From DASXTK01 sp050744325 (GTDB taxonomy: Bacteria > Actinomycetota > Acidimicrobiia > Acidimicrobiales > VFJN01): DNA of 64,000 nucleotides. The notes below the pieces were generated by a model. That model was not told the origin of the DNA. It worked only from the letters and a program-made list of their open reading frames with translations, and did not search any database. Shown here piece after piece: positions 9,261 to 18,758 of this stretch (its first letter is position 1; every line of letters starts with the position of its first letter). The DNA lies in assembly GCA_050744325.1 (NCBI GenBank), contig JBOGHK010000168.1:1-64000 (forward strand), given 5' to 3'. Made by a program: the position numbers and the translations under genes.

Positions 9261-9475
9261 GCCGTCATCCGAGCGGACGGGATTTTCCCACCCGTGTCCC
9301 GCTGATGAATCGTGGACGACACGTGTCTGGCACGGCCGGTCCCGCCCGTGCCAGATCCCGGGCCCTCGAAGAGCGCGGGGACACCTACGATCGGTTCCTC
9401 ACCGAGGTCGCCGTTTCGTCCCGCTGACCGGTCCCGCTGGCCGGCGCGACCCGGTGGAGGAACAGGGGGTCCCGC

Positions 9476-10411
9476 ATGCGGCCACCCGGACCAGCAGGGC
9501 GACGTCCCCGAGGTCCGCCGACAGGCTGGTGGCACGCGCGCCGCCGGCGAACCAGCCTCCACGTCGGGCGGATCGGGCTCGGCACCGCGGTGCTCGCGGC
9601 CGCGACCTGGATGGCCCCGGGTCGCGCCACGGCCGCACCACTGCCCTGTCCCCAGCCATTGCGCGACCGCTACGAGGCGGGCGAGACGGTCAGGATCGTC
9701 GGCTATACCAGCGTCTGCCTGTCGTCGGAGACCGAGTCGGCGGCGCGGGAGGGACCCGATCTGTGGGGATGGCTCCATGCCGATCCCTGCGTCGAGCCGA
9801 CCGACTCTCGGGGCATGCTGTGCCCCGGCTTCCCGGCCGGCAACCCGGCTACCGGCCGCCCACTGGGCCGGTTCGTGCTGGAGCAGACCGCCCACGAGGG
9901 CCGCGGGCTCCGGATGAGCCTGACCTTCACACTGCCAGACGACCTCCGGGCAGGCGTCTACCTCCTCGACGTCTGCCGCTACCCGTGCTCGACGCCGTTG
10001 GCTTACACCTGGCCGTCGCGCCTCTACGTGGGCGCCGATCCCCCCGACGACTGGCGCCCCATCCGTCACTGGCCTCTGGACGACCCGGCGATCGACGAGC
10101 TCGCCGCCGACGCGCTGCTGCTCGGCCGCGCCGGCCGGGTGGTGACCGCCGCCGAAGCCCGGACCGCAGCACCGGCGGACCAGCGACACCGACCTACGGA
10201 CGGCGACGACGGCAGCGACCGGAACGGCCGCAGCGACCGGATCGAGACCGCCGCATCGGCCTCCGACACCCGGCCCGACGGCCGCGGCGGCGCCGATGGT
10301 GGCGACCTCCCGACGTCGTTCTGGCTGGTCGCAGGCGGGCTTGCGCTCCTCGCTGCCTGGGCGGCCTCGGGGCGTGGCCCGACCCGCAAACGGGTCCGCC
10401 CTCGGCGTTGA
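9476..10411 (+). CDS. Exported protein of unknown function with C-terminal membrane anchor
   Basis: Not a family I recognise. The 311 residues start with a basic N-region and a hydrophobic stretch ending GRATAAP (likely signal cleavage around residue 58). A cysteine-rich globular part follows (CPQPLRDRY, SVCLSSE, DPCVEP, MLCPGF, DVCRYPCS), offering disulfide candidates. Then comes a disordered Asp/Arg-rich linker (about 230-275). A C-terminal transmembrane helix (SFWLVAGGLALLAAWAA) is followed by a basic tail (TRKRVRPRR). This looks like a cell-surface protein anchored with its domain outside. ATG follows GGAGGAACAGGGGG. It is divergent from the reductase gene, with 215 bp between them. Confidence 0.75.
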   Translation: MRPPGPAGRRPRGPPTGWWHARRRRTSLHVGRIGLGTAVLAAATWMAPGRATAAPLPCPQPLRDRYEAGETVRIVGYTSVCLSSETESAAREGPDLWGWLHADPCVEPTDSRGMLCPGFPAGNPATGRPLGRFVLEQTAHEGRGLRMSLTFTLPDDLRAGVYLLDVCRYPCSTPLAYTWPSRLYVGADPPDDWRPIRHWPLDDPAIDELAADALLLGRAGRVVTAAEARTAAPADQRHRPTDGDDGSDRNGRSDRIETAASASDTRPDGRGGADGGDLPTSFWLVAGGLALLAAWAASGRGPTRKRVRPRR

Positions 10412-10490
10412 GGTCGTCGGCCCTCGCCGTCGCCCGACGCCAGCCCGCGACAGCCCCGGCAACGCCATCACCCGGCGAGCGCTCGGGGCG

Positions 10491-11432
10491 TCACCCCTTC
10501 AGCGCACCCGACGCCAGCCCGCTGACGATCTGCCGCTCGGCCACGACGTAGAACACGAGCGCCGGCATCATCGACAACGTCGTGAAGGCCAGGATGCGGG
10601 CGGTGTCGGAGGAGTACTGGGTGGAGAAGTTCGTCACCCCGAGCGGCAGGGTCCACTGCTGTGGATCGCCGAGCACGACCAGCGGTAGCAGGAAGGCGTT
10701 CCAGCTGGCCACGAGGGCGACCACCGACACCGTGGCGAGGACCGGGCGCGACATCGGCAGCGCCACCTTGTAGAAGAACCGGAACGGCCCGCATCCGTCG
10801 ATCGCTGCGGCCTCTTCCAGCTCGGCGGGTATGGCGCGGAAGAACGGGCGGAGCACGATGATCGACGTCGGCATGGCGAAGGCGGCCTGCGGGAGGGCGA
10901 CGCCGAGCGGGTTGTTGATCAGGTCGAGGGTCCGCAGGGTGATGAAAAGGGGCAGGATCGCGACGGTCAGCGGGAACAGCAGACCGAGGGTGAACAACGC
11001 GTACACCGCCTCACGGCCGACGAAGCTGAACCGCGCCAGCACGAACGCCGCCAACGACGCGCACGGCACGACCACCGCCATCGTGAAGGCCGCGACGATC
11101 ACGCTGTTGCGGAGCTGCCGCCAGAACGTGTCCGATCCGAGGATCTCGGAGTAGTTGTCGAACACCCACGGCCGCGGTATGTCGATCGGACGGTCCGCGA
11201 GCTGTCCCGTGGTACGGAACCCGCCCAGGACCGCGTAGAGCACCGGCACGATGACCACCAACACCACGCCGATCGCCACCACGTAGGTGGCTACCCCCGC
11301 CAGCGGGCCGGGGATCGAGCGGCGCCGGACGCCGCGGGCCCCGCGGCCGCGGTCTCGGCCGGGAGCGTCGGCGCCGGGTGTGCCGCCGGTGGCGGTACCG
11401 GTGTCGAGAGACGTCGACGCCATCCTGCTCAC
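10491..11432 (-). CDS. Carbohydrate ABC transporter permease, MalG type
   Basis: Inner-membrane permease of the CUT1 (di/oligosaccharide) importer class. The 313 residues have six hydrophobic helices after a disordered Gly/Arg-rich N-terminus. The EAA loop EEAAAIDGCGPFRFFYKVALP is the contact site for the ATPase. Last gene of the three-gene minus-strand operon. It starts at GTG overlapping the stop of the MalF-type gene; an ATG lies three codons later. No ATPase is encoded nearby, so a shared MsiK-type ATPase elsewhere is likely. Confidence 0.9.
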   Translation of the reverse strand: MSRMASTSLDTGTATGGTPGADAPGRDRGRGARGVRRRSIPGPLAGVATYVVAIGVVLVVIVPVLYAVLGGFRTTGQLADRPIDIPRPWVFDNYSEILGSDTFWRQLRNSVIVAAFTMAVVVPCASLAAFVLARFSFVGREAVYALFTLGLLFPLTVAILPLFITLRTLDLINNPLGVALPQAAFAMPTSIIVLRPFFRAIPAELEEAAAIDGCGPFRFFYKVALPMSRPVLATVSVVALVASWNAFLLPLVVLGDPQQWTLPLGVTNFSTQYSSDTARILAFTTLSMMPALVFYVVAERQIVSGLASGALKG

Positions 11433-12469
11433 GCCCCCATCGTCGTCAGCGCGCCGGCCACGTCACGGCGGAGCACGACGCGCTGGTATCCGAGGGCGAA
11501 TACAAACGAGACGAGGAACGCGATCACCGCCACCGCGCTCCCGTAGCCGAACCGGGAGCGCTCGAAGCCCTGGTCGAGCATGTAGGTCGCCGTGGTGTGC
11601 GAGGCCCCGACGGGGCCGCCACCGGTCATCACCCAGACCAGGTCGAACAGCTGCAACGACCCGATGATCGACAGGAACACGGAGACCCTGATCGTGGGGC
11701 CGAGCAACGGGAGTGTGACGTAACGGAACGTCTGGGCCCGGCTCGCCCCGTCGATGGCCGCCGCCTCCTCGAGCTCGGTCGGGATCCCCTGGAGCCCGGC
11801 GAGGTACAGGATCATGTGGAACCCGAAGTACTTCCACGAGACGACGACGAACACGGTGTAGAGCACGACGCCCGGGTCGGCCAGCCACTGCTGGACCAGG
11901 CTGTCGAGCCCGCCCAGCTCGAAGGTGCTGTCGACCAGGCCTCCCGGCTGCAGCAGCAGCCTCCACACGAGCGCCGTGATCACGTCCGAGACCACGAAGG
12001 GGAGGAAGAAGAGCAGGCGGAGCAGGGCACGCCCGCGCATGCGCTGGTTGAGGAGCATGGCCAGCCCGAGCGCGAACGGGAGTTGCAAGGTAAGCGACAG
12101 AGCCATGATCACGAAGACGTGGCGCAGCGCGGCCAGGAATCCTGGGTCGGCCCAGGCATCGCGGTAGTTCTGGAAGCCGACGAAGTGGTCGAGTGGCTCC
12201 AGGCCGTTCCAGTCGAACCCACTGTAGAAGGCGCCCTGGAAGATCGGGACCAGGACCAACAGGACGTACAAGGCCAACGCCGGGGACAGGAAGGCGACGA
12301 TCGTCGCCCGCTTCCGCCAGGCCGGGCCGACACGGCCGGAGCTGGCGACGGGCGCCGACGCTGTGGCGTCGGCACCCGTGGCGGCGGGTGGCGGGGCGGC
12401 GCTCGGGCGTGGCTGGTCCTGGTCGACCGGGACCACTCCCGAGCGGTCCGTGTCAGCCGCCGGCTTCAT
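11429..12469 (-). CDS. Carbohydrate ABC transporter permease, MalF type
   Basis: Partner permease of the same CUT1 importer, 346 residues. A disordered Pro/Ala-rich N-terminal 45 residues precedes six membrane helices (ATIVAFLSPALALYVLLVLV onward). The EAA loop is EEAAAIDGASRAQTFRYVTLP. The start codon lies 17 bp inside the 3' end of the binding-protein gene, and the stop overlaps the MalG-type gene by 4 bp, so all three are co-translated. Divergent placement from a LacI regulator, GH3 and xylAB suggests beta-xylosides or xylo-oligosaccharides as substrate. Confidence 0.9.
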   Translation of the reverse strand: MKPAADTDRSGVVPVDQDQPRPSAAPPPAATGADATASAPVASSGRVGPAWRKRATIVAFLSPALALYVLLVLVPIFQGAFYSGFDWNGLEPLDHFVGFQNYRDAWADPGFLAALRHVFVIMALSLTLQLPFALGLAMLLNQRMRGRALLRLLFFLPFVVSDVITALVWRLLLQPGGLVDSTFELGGLDSLVQQWLADPGVVLYTVFVVVSWKYFGFHMILYLAGLQGIPTELEEAAAIDGASRAQTFRYVTLPLLGPTIRVSVFLSIIGSLQLFDLVWVMTGGGPVGASHTTATYMLDQGFERSRFGYGSAVAVIAFLVSFVFALGYQRVVLRRDVAGALTTMGA

Positions 12470-13787
12470 CCGTGATCATCTGGGCCACCTCCTCGGCCGA
12501 GGCCTGCCCGGCGTAGAGCTGCTCGATGGCGTCGTTGATGAACAGGCCGAGCTCGGGATCGTACGCCTGGTCGAGGTAGGCCTGGACATAGGACGCCTCG
12601 CCGCGGGCGGCGATCACGTCCTGCAGGTAGGGATCGGTGATCGAGCCCTCCGAGCCCAGCGTGACCGGCAGGATGCCGCTGTTGGTCTCGCCCCACCGGT
12701 TGGCGACGTCGAGGCTGGTGACGTACTCCAGGAACTCGACGGCCTCGGGGGGTGCGTCCCGGCCCACGGCGAACCCGTTGGCGCCGCCGAAGACCTCGGT
12801 CGTCACACCGTCACCGCCCTCCACCTCGGGGAAGGGGAACCAGCCGAGCGCCTCGCCGAGGCCCTGCCCGTCGGCTGAGTTGGCATTGATCGTGCCAGGG
12901 GCCCACTGGCCCATCAGCAGCATCGCCGCGTCCCCGGTCGCGAGGGTGGCAGCCTGGCCACCGGCGCCGTCCCACACGGCTGCCTGCCAGCCTTCCTGGA
13001 ACGGGTCCAGCGCGACGAGGTCCTCGAGCTGTTCCCCCGCCTCGACGAACGGCTCGCCGTCGAACGACCCGCTCTCACCGGCCTCGAGCATCGGATCGGG
13101 CCCGCCGTTACGCAGGGCCAGGTAGGCCCACCAGTACATGCCGGGCCACTTGTCGCCCTCGCCCATCGCGATCGGCGTGATGCCCGCGTCCTGGAGCTGT
13201 TCCACGTCGTCGAGCAGCTCGTCCCAGGTCTCGGGTGGCGCGTCGACGCCTGCCTGCTCGAACAGGTCGGTGTTGTACCAGAACCCCACCAGGCCCAGGT
13301 CGAACGGAACGCCGTACTGCCGGTCGTCCACCTGGTACAGGTCGACGGCGGCGGTGTTCAGGTCGCCGATCCACGGCTCGACGTCGTCGGTGACGTCCTG
13401 GACCAGGTCGGCATCGACCTGCTCCATCAGCCCACCGCCTCCCCACGACTGGAACAGGTCGGGTGGGTCACCCGCCTGGAGGCGAGGAGCGATCGCCGTC
13501 TTGAACGCCTCGTTCTCGTAGACGGTGATATCGATGGTGACGTTCGGGTGGTCGGCCTCGAACTCGGCCGCGAGGTCCTCCCACAGCGAGAGGCCCGGAT
13601 CGTTGTTCTGGATGTGCCACCACTCGATGGTGACCGGTTCGTCCGAGTCGGCTTCGGTACCAACCGTCGCGTCCGCCTCGTCGTCATCGTCGTCGCCGCA
13701 GGCCGCGGCGATCAGCGCCAGGGACACGGCCACCGCCAGTCCGGCGCGTCCGGCGCGTCCGTGGCGTCCAGTGTGGAACACCTGCAT
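12453..13787 (-). CDS. Extracellular sugar-binding lipoprotein of CUT1 ABC importer
   Basis: Solute-binding protein of family 1, 444 residues from the ATG at 13787, which has GAGGGGG 8-13 bp upstream. An in-frame ATG further upstream (13856) would put the coding start inside the operator and is rejected. A signal peptide ends in a lipobox (LIAAAC, Cys30), followed by an acidic GDDDDDEADA spacer. The body shows typical features of the family: VTIEWWHIQNNDPGLSLWED, GGGLMEQ, YGVPFDLGLVGFWYNTDLFEQAG and AAMLLMGQWAPG. It delivers the sugar to the two permeases encoded downstream. First gene of the minus-strand operon, controlled from the palindrome at 13858-13871. Confidence 0.92.
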   Translation of the reverse strand: MQVFHTGRHGRAGRAGLAVAVSLALIAAACGDDDDDEADATVGTEADSDEPVTIEWWHIQNNDPGLSLWEDLAAEFEADHPNVTIDITVYENEAFKTAIAPRLQAGDPPDLFQSWGGGGLMEQVDADLVQDVTDDVEPWIGDLNTAAVDLYQVDDRQYGVPFDLGLVGFWYNTDLFEQAGVDAPPETWDELLDDVEQLQDAGITPIAMGEGDKWPGMYWWAYLALRNGGPDPMLEAGESGSFDGEPFVEAGEQLEDLVALDPFQEGWQAAVWDGAGGQAATLATGDAAMLLMGQWAPGTINANSADGQGLGEALGWFPFPEVEGGDGVTTEVFGGANGFAVGRDAPPEAVEFLEYVTSLDVANRWGETNSGILPVTLGSEGSITDPYLQDVIAARGEASYVQAYLDQAYDPELGLFINDAIEQLYAGQASAEEVAQMITDEAGG

Positions 13788-13857
13788 CGCTCGGTCCCCC
13801 TCGTGCTTGCTGCCGCTTTCCCTTTCGTTGTAGGTGATCGCGCCTTGAAGTGTCAAT

Positions 13858-13871
13858 CGTTATCGATAACG
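13858..13871. promoter_or_regulatory. LacI-type operator palindrome between divergent xyloside operons
   Basis: CGTTATCGATAACG is a perfect 14-bp palindrome with a central CG, embedded in AT-richer flanks (AAT before, TTT after). It sits 71 bp before the binding-protein ATG and 51 bp before the LacI ATG, in the divergent promoter region. LacI-family proteins bind exactly such symmetric sites, so the adjacent regulator is the likely ligand-responsive repressor of both directions. Confidence 0.72.
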
Positions 13872-13921
13872 TTTTCGAATCCTGATCGGCGTGCGATGAT
13901 GACACCTGGGGAGGAGGTCGG

Positions 13922-14941
13922 ATGCCGTTGAAGCGAATCACCATCGCCGACGTCGCTGCCGAGGCCGGAGTGTCGGTCGCGACGGTGTCGAAGGTGATCA
14001 ACGACCGCTACGGGGTCGCCGCCGGCACCTCGACCCGGGTGAAGGCGGTCATCGAGCAGCTGGGCTACGAGTCGAGCCTCATCGCCCGGAGCCTGCGCAG
14101 CCATCGCACGAACGTGATCGGCATCCTGGTCGCCGACTTCGAGCCGTTCAGCACCGAGCTGCTCAAGGGGGCGGCCCTGGCCATCCACGACACCGACTAC
14201 GAGGTCGTCGTCTACTCCGGCGGGCACGGCCACAACCAACCCGGGTGGGAGCGCCGCTACATGTCGCGGCTCAGCGGCACGCTCACCGACGGCACCATCC
14301 TCGTCACCCCCACGGTGGTCGACGTCCTCAACGACGGGCCGGTGGTCGCCGTCGACGCGCACACCGGGTCGTCGGGCATGCCCACCGTCTCCTCGGACAA
14401 CCTCAACGGCGCGATCGCGGCCACCGAGTACCTTCTGGGCCTCGGCCACCGCCGGATCGGCTTCCTGGCCGGGCGACCCGACCTCGAATCCGCCCGGCAG
14501 CGTGAGCAGGGCTTCCGGCAGGCGATGGCGGCGGCGGGCGTGGAGGTCGACCCCGCCCTGGTGCGGGTCGGCGGATACACGGCCGAGTCCGCCGAGCAGC
14601 CGGCGCACGAGCTGCTGCGCCTCGACGAGCGGCCGACGGCCATCTTCGCCGCCAACGACCTCTCGGCGATCGAGACCATCGAGGTCGCCCAGTCGCTCGA
14701 CCTCCGCGTGCCCGACGACCTGTCGGTGGTGGGGTTCGACAACGTGCCCGAGTCCGCACTGATCGACCCCCCGCTCACCACAATCGACCAGTCGATCCAG
14801 CAGATGGGCTTCGAGGCGGTGCGCCTGCTGATCGCCACGATCGACGAGCCGGACCGTCCGGCGGTCCAGATCACGCTGCCGACCGAGCTCGTGGTGCGGC
14901 AGTCGTGCCGCGCACTCAGTGCGACGGATGGGCCGGGATGA
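13922..14941 (+). CDS. LacI-family transcriptional regulator of the xyloside operons
   Basis: Repressor of 339 residues. The N-terminal helix-turn-helix reads ITIADVAAEAGVSVATVSKV, followed by the hinge helix (LGYESSLIARSLRS), then a periplasmic-binding-protein-like effector domain (VIGILVADFEPFSTELLKGA, PTAIFAANDLSAIETIEVA, VPDDLSVVGFDNVPESALIDPP). RBS GGGGAGGAGG precedes the ATG. The gene overlaps the GH3 gene by ATGA, so it autoregulates the glycosidase/xylose genes it heads. The effector is likely xylose or a xylobiose-like sugar, by inference from neighbours. Confidence 0.9.
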   Translation: MPLKRITIADVAAEAGVSVATVSKVINDRYGVAAGTSTRVKAVIEQLGYESSLIARSLRSHRTNVIGILVADFEPFSTELLKGAALAIHDTDYEVVVYSGGHGHNQPGWERRYMSRLSGTLTDGTILVTPTVVDVLNDGPVVAVDAHTGSSGMPTVSSDNLNGAIAATEYLLGLGHRRIGFLAGRPDLESARQREQGFRQAMAAAGVEVDPALVRVGGYTAESAEQPAHELLRLDERPTAIFAANDLSAIETIEVAQSLDLRVPDDLSVVGFDNVPESALIDPPLTTIDQSIQQMGFEAVRLLIATIDEPDRPAVQITLPTELVVRQSCRALSATDGPG

Positions 14942-17274
14942 CGACCGACGCTGTGAGCCGGGTCGACCAGCAGGTCGACGACCTGGTGCGACAGATGACG
15001 CTGCCCGAGAAGGTGGCCCAGCTCGGCAGCGCCTGGGTGTTCCAGCTCGCCGACGGCATCCGGCTGGCCGGCGACCGCGCCCCTACCCTGCTGGCCGACG
15101 GCATCGGGCAGGTGACCCGGCTGTCCGGGGCGACCGGGGCCGGTGCCACCGAAGCGGCCGAGCTCGCCAACGCCATCCAGCATTACCTGGTCACCGAGAC
15201 CCGGCTCGGCATCCCGACGATCGTCCACGAGGAGATCTGCTCCGGCCTGATGGCCCGCGACGCCCCGGTGTTCCCGCAAGCCATCGGCGTCGCCAGCACC
15301 TGGGAGCCCGACCTGGCGCGAGCGATGGCCCGCGAGACCCGGATGCAGATGCGCGCGATCGGGGCGCACCAGGGCCTGTCGCCGGTGCTCGACGTCTGCC
15401 GCGATCCCCGCTGGGGACGCACCGAGGAGACCTACGGTGAGGACCCCCACCTGGTGGCCCGGATGGGGGTCGCGTTCGTAGGGGGCCTGCAGGGCGACGA
15501 CCTACGCCACGGCGTTGTCGCGACAGCCAAGCATTTCGTCGGCTACTCGGCGTCGGAGGGTGGGCTGAACTGGGCGCCGGCGCACATACCGTCGCGCGAG
15601 CTGCGCGAGGTCTACCTGCATCCGTTCGAGGCCGCGGTCGCAGCGGCCGAGCTCCGCTCGGTGATGAACGCGTACCAGGAGCTCGACGGTGTCCCCTGCG
15701 CTGCGGACCGGAACCTGCTGACCAGGATCCTGCGCGAGGAGTGGGGCTTCGACGGGACGGTTGTCGCGGACTACTTCTCGATCCGCCAGCTCGCGAGCTA
15801 CCACCGGATCGCCGCGGACGAGGTCGAGGCCGCGGCGATAGCCGTGACGGCGGGGCTCGACGCCGAGCTGCCGTCCACCGATTGCTACGGCGCGCCTCTG
15901 ATCGAAGCCGTCCGGTCGGGTCGGGTCAACGAGGCGACCGTCGACACCGCTGTCCGCCGGGTGCTGCGCACCAAGTTCGACCTGGGCCTGTTCGAGCAGC
16001 CCTACGTCGACGTCGGCCGGGCGGCGACCCTGTTCGACACTCCCCCGCAGCGGGCGCTGGCTCGCGAGATCGCGGCCAAGAGCATCGTGCTGCTCCGCAA
16101 CGACGGGGTGCTGCCGCTGGCAACGGACGTGGGCTCGGTCGCCGTCATCGGCCCCAACGCGGATGCCGCACGCCACCTGTTCGGCGACTACACCTACCCG
16201 GCCATCATCGAGTCGCTGCTCGAGGCCAGGGACACCGACAGGAACCCGTTCGGGATGCCGCTGGACGAGGGCTTCTCGGTCGACGGCGCCAGCGCCCGAG
16301 CCACGACGGTCCTGGCCGCGCTGCGCGGCCGGTTCGGGTCGCGGGTGCGCTTCGCGCCGGGCTGCGAGGTCGTCGATCCGTCTCGCACCGGCTTCGCCGA
16401 CGCGGTCGCTGTGGCCGCGGCAGCCGATGTCGCCGTGCTGGTGATGGGCGACCGCGCGGGCATGACCGACGAGTGCACCAGCGGCGAGAGCCGCGATCGA
16501 GCGACGCTCGACCTCCCCGGCGTCCAGGAGCATCTCGCCCGCGAGGTGCTCGCCACCGGCACCCCCGTGGCGCTGGTTCTGGTGGCAGGTCGTCCCATCG
16601 GCAGCGCGTGGCTCCACGAACGGTGTGCCGCGGTCGTCATGGCGTGGATGCCCGGCCAGGAGGGCGCCGGAGCGATCGCCGACGTGCTCGGGGGGCAGGT
16701 CAACCCGGGCGGCAAGCTGCCGATCTCGTTTCCCCGCACGGTCGGGCAGGTGCCGGTGTTCTACGGTCACAAGGCCTCGGGCGGCCGCTCGAACTGGAAG
16801 GGCGACTACGTCGAGACGGCTGTAACACCCCTCTACCCGTTCGGCCACGGGCTGAGCTACACGACGTTCTCGCTGTCGGCGGTGGTGGCCGGGCCGACCG
16901 AGGCCTCGTGGGCCGATTCGGTGACCGTCGAGGCCACGGTGGCCAACACCGGGGACCGTGACGGTGACGAGGTGGTGCAGCTCTACATCCGACGGCGCCG
17001 CGCCAGCGTCACCCGCCCGGTGCTGGAGCTGAAGAACTTCGTGCGGGTGCCGGTCACATCGGGTAGGTCGAGGACCGTGATGTTCCAGCTGCCGCTCGGC
17101 CAGACCGGCTTCTACGGCCGCGACCGCGCCTACGTCGTCGAGCCGGGAGAGGTCGACGTCCTGGTCGGCACGTCGTCGCACGACCTGGTCGAGGCGGGCT
17201 CGGTCACCGTGGTCGCCGATCCCGTCGGCCGGGTGCCACACAAGGCCTTCGACGGATCGGTCACCGTCCGATGA
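14938..17274 (+). CDS. Glycoside hydrolase family 3 (beta-xylosidase/beta-glucosidase)
   Basis: Retaining exo-acting beta-glycosidase of 778 residues, starting at the ATG that overlaps the regulator stop. The GH3 N-terminal barrel carries the nucleophile D278 in GFDGTVVADYFSI. The C-terminal alpha/beta domain includes GESRDRATLDLPGVQ, where the family's acid/base Glu usually lies, and a fibronectin-III-like domain follows (GDEVVQLYIRRR). No signal peptide is seen, so it works in the cytoplasm on imported oligosaccharides. The immediate downstream xylose isomerase and xylulokinase make beta-xylosidase the favoured activity over beta-glucosidase; sequence alone does not decide. Confidence 0.88.
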   Translation: MTTDAVSRVDQQVDDLVRQMTLPEKVAQLGSAWVFQLADGIRLAGDRAPTLLADGIGQVTRLSGATGAGATEAAELANAIQHYLVTETRLGIPTIVHEEICSGLMARDAPVFPQAIGVASTWEPDLARAMARETRMQMRAIGAHQGLSPVLDVCRDPRWGRTEETYGEDPHLVARMGVAFVGGLQGDDLRHGVVATAKHFVGYSASEGGLNWAPAHIPSRELREVYLHPFEAAVAAAELRSVMNAYQELDGVPCAADRNLLTRILREEWGFDGTVVADYFSIRQLASYHRIAADEVEAAAIAVTAGLDAELPSTDCYGAPLIEAVRSGRVNEATVDTAVRRVLRTKFDLGLFEQPYVDVGRAATLFDTPPQRALAREIAAKSIVLLRNDGVLPLATDVGSVAVIGPNADAARHLFGDYTYPAIIESLLEARDTDRNPFGMPLDEGFSVDGASARATTVLAALRGRFGSRVRFAPGCEVVDPSRTGFADAVAVAAAADVAVLVMGDRAGMTDECTSGESRDRATLDLPGVQEHLAREVLATGTPVALVLVAGRPIGSAWLHERCAAVVMAWMPGQEGAGAIADVLGGQVNPGGKLPISFPRTVGQVPVFYGHKASGGRSNWKGDYVETAVTPLYPFGHGLSYTTFSLSAVVAGPTEASWADSVTVEATVANTGDRDGDEVVQLYIRRRRASVTRPVLELKNFVRVPVTSGRSRTVMFQLPLGQTGFYGRDRAYVVEPGEVDVLVGTSSHDLVEAGSVTVVADPVGRVPHKAFDGSVTVR

Positions 17275-17305
17275 GGTAAGGGGCCGACGAGCTCAGGAGG
17301 GGGAC

Positions 17306-18643
17306 ATGGAACCGTTCTTCGACGACATCACCGACCGCATCCCCTACGCGGGGCCGGACAGCGACGACCCGCTGGCCTTCCGGTGGTACGACGCCGACCG
17401 GGTCGTGGCGGGGCGCACGATGGCCGAGCACCTCCGCTTCGCCGCTTGCTACTGGCACAGCTTCGCCTGGGACGGCTTCGACATCTTCGGCGGCGGCACC
17501 CTGGACCGGCCCTGGCACCCCGCACTGGCGTCCGGCGTCGACCCGATGGAGGCCGCTCGTTGGAAGATGAGCGCCGCCTTCGAGTTCTTCGCCAAGCTCG
17601 GGGTGCCGTTCTACTGCTTCCACGACCGCGACATCGCGCCGGAGGGGGCGTCGTTCAAGGAGTCGTGCGCCCAGCTCGACGCCATGGTCGAGCTGGCGGC
17701 CGAGCACCAGGAGCGCACCGGGATCCGTCCGCTGTGGGGCACGGCCAACCTGTTCTGGAACCCCCGCTACCAGGCCGGTGCGGCGACCAACCCCGACCCC
17801 GAGGTGTTCGCCTACGCGGCGGCGCAGGTCGCCCACTGCCTCGACGTGACCCACCGGCTGGGTGGGGCGAACTACGTGCTGTGGGGTGGGCGCGAGGGAT
17901 ACGACACGCTGCTGAACACCGACATGCGACGCGAGCTCGACCAGCTCGGCCGGTTCCTGGCGATGGCCGTCGAGCACAAGCACCGCATCGGCTTCGACGG
18001 GCTGATCCTCATCGAGCCCAAGCCGTTCGAGCCCACCAAGCACCAGTACGACTACGACGTCGCCACCGTGCACGCCTTCCTCCAGCGCTACGGCCTGGCC
18101 GACGAGATCAAACTGAACATCGAGGTCAACCACGCCACGCTCGCCGGGCACGACTTCGCCCACGAGGTCCAGGTCGCGGCCGCGGCCGGGCTCCTCGGCT
18201 CGGTCGACGCCAACGCCGGCGACGACCGGTTGGGCTGGGACGTCGATCGGTTCCCGGTCTCGGTCGAGCAGATGACGCTGGGCATGCTGGCGATCCTGCG
18301 GGCCGGCGGGTTCACCAGCGGTGGGCTCAACTTCGACGCCAAGCTGCGACGCCAGTCGACCGATCGCAGCGACCTGTTCCACGCCCACATCGGCGGCATG
18401 GACACGATGGCAAAGGGGCTGCTGGCCGCGGCCTCGATCGTCGAGGCGGGTGAGCTCGACGAGGTGCGGGCGGCGCGCTACGCCGGTTGGGACGGGCCGC
18501 TCGGGCGCCCGATCCTCGCCGGGTCGTTGACGCTGGCAGACCTGCACGAGCGCGCGCTCGGCCGTGGCGAGCCACCGCGGGTGTCGGGCCGCCAGGAGGC
18601 CCTCGAGAACCTCGTCGCCCGCCACATCGACCGGATCCGCTGA
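17306..18643 (+). CDS. xylA: Xylose isomerase
   Basis: Converts D-xylose to D-xylulose in the cytoplasm. Its 445 residues correspond to the longer type II form. Signature regions are intact: YCFHDRDIAPEG (catalytic His and Asp), EPKPFEPTKHQYDYD (metal-binding Glu and catalytic Lys), NIEVNHATLAGHDFAHEV (Glu and His metal ligands), GSVDANAGDDRLGWDVDRFP (Asp ligands) and GGLNFDAK (final Asp). Strong RBS AGGAGGGGG lies just upstream of the ATG. It lies 31 bp after the GH3 gene and 115 bp before xylulokinase, so the three form one pathway from xyloside to xylulose 5-phosphate. Confidence 0.96.
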   Translation: MEPFFDDITDRIPYAGPDSDDPLAFRWYDADRVVAGRTMAEHLRFAACYWHSFAWDGFDIFGGGTLDRPWHPALASGVDPMEAARWKMSAAFEFFAKLGVPFYCFHDRDIAPEGASFKESCAQLDAMVELAAEHQERTGIRPLWGTANLFWNPRYQAGAATNPDPEVFAYAAAQVAHCLDVTHRLGGANYVLWGGREGYDTLLNTDMRRELDQLGRFLAMAVEHKHRIGFDGLILIEPKPFEPTKHQYDYDVATVHAFLQRYGLADEIKLNIEVNHATLAGHDFAHEVQVAAAAGLLGSVDANAGDDRLGWDVDRFPVSVEQMTLGMLAILRAGGFTSGGLNFDAKLRRQSTDRSDLFHAHIGGMDTMAKGLLAAASIVEAGELDEVRAARYAGWDGPLGRPILAGSLTLADLHERALGRGEPPRVSGRQEALENLVARHIDRIR

Positions 18644-18660
18644 CCGTGCGGGCTGGCGCT

Positions 18661-18730
18661 GCCCTTCCGCTTCCGTCGCGTGACCACCATCGCCTCGGGT
18701 CGGCTACCGCACCCCGGCCGGCGGAAGGGC
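18661..18730. repeat. Inverted repeat in the xylA-xylB gap
   Basis: GCCCTTCCGC (18661-18670) and GCGGAAGGGC (18721-18730) are perfect complements enclosing 50 bp. Inside lies GACCACCATCGCCTC (18682-18696), a perfect inverted copy of 2376-2390. The structure could tune xylB expression relative to xylA or protect the upstream mRNA end. Confidence 0.45.
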
Positions 18731-18758
18731 GCAGAGGCGCGGGCCGGGGAGGCGGTAC

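Noticed and set aside
13788..13856. N-terminal extension of the xyloside-binding protein
   Set aside because: It would start within the divergent promoter and precede the signal peptide; the ATG at 13787 has a good RBS.
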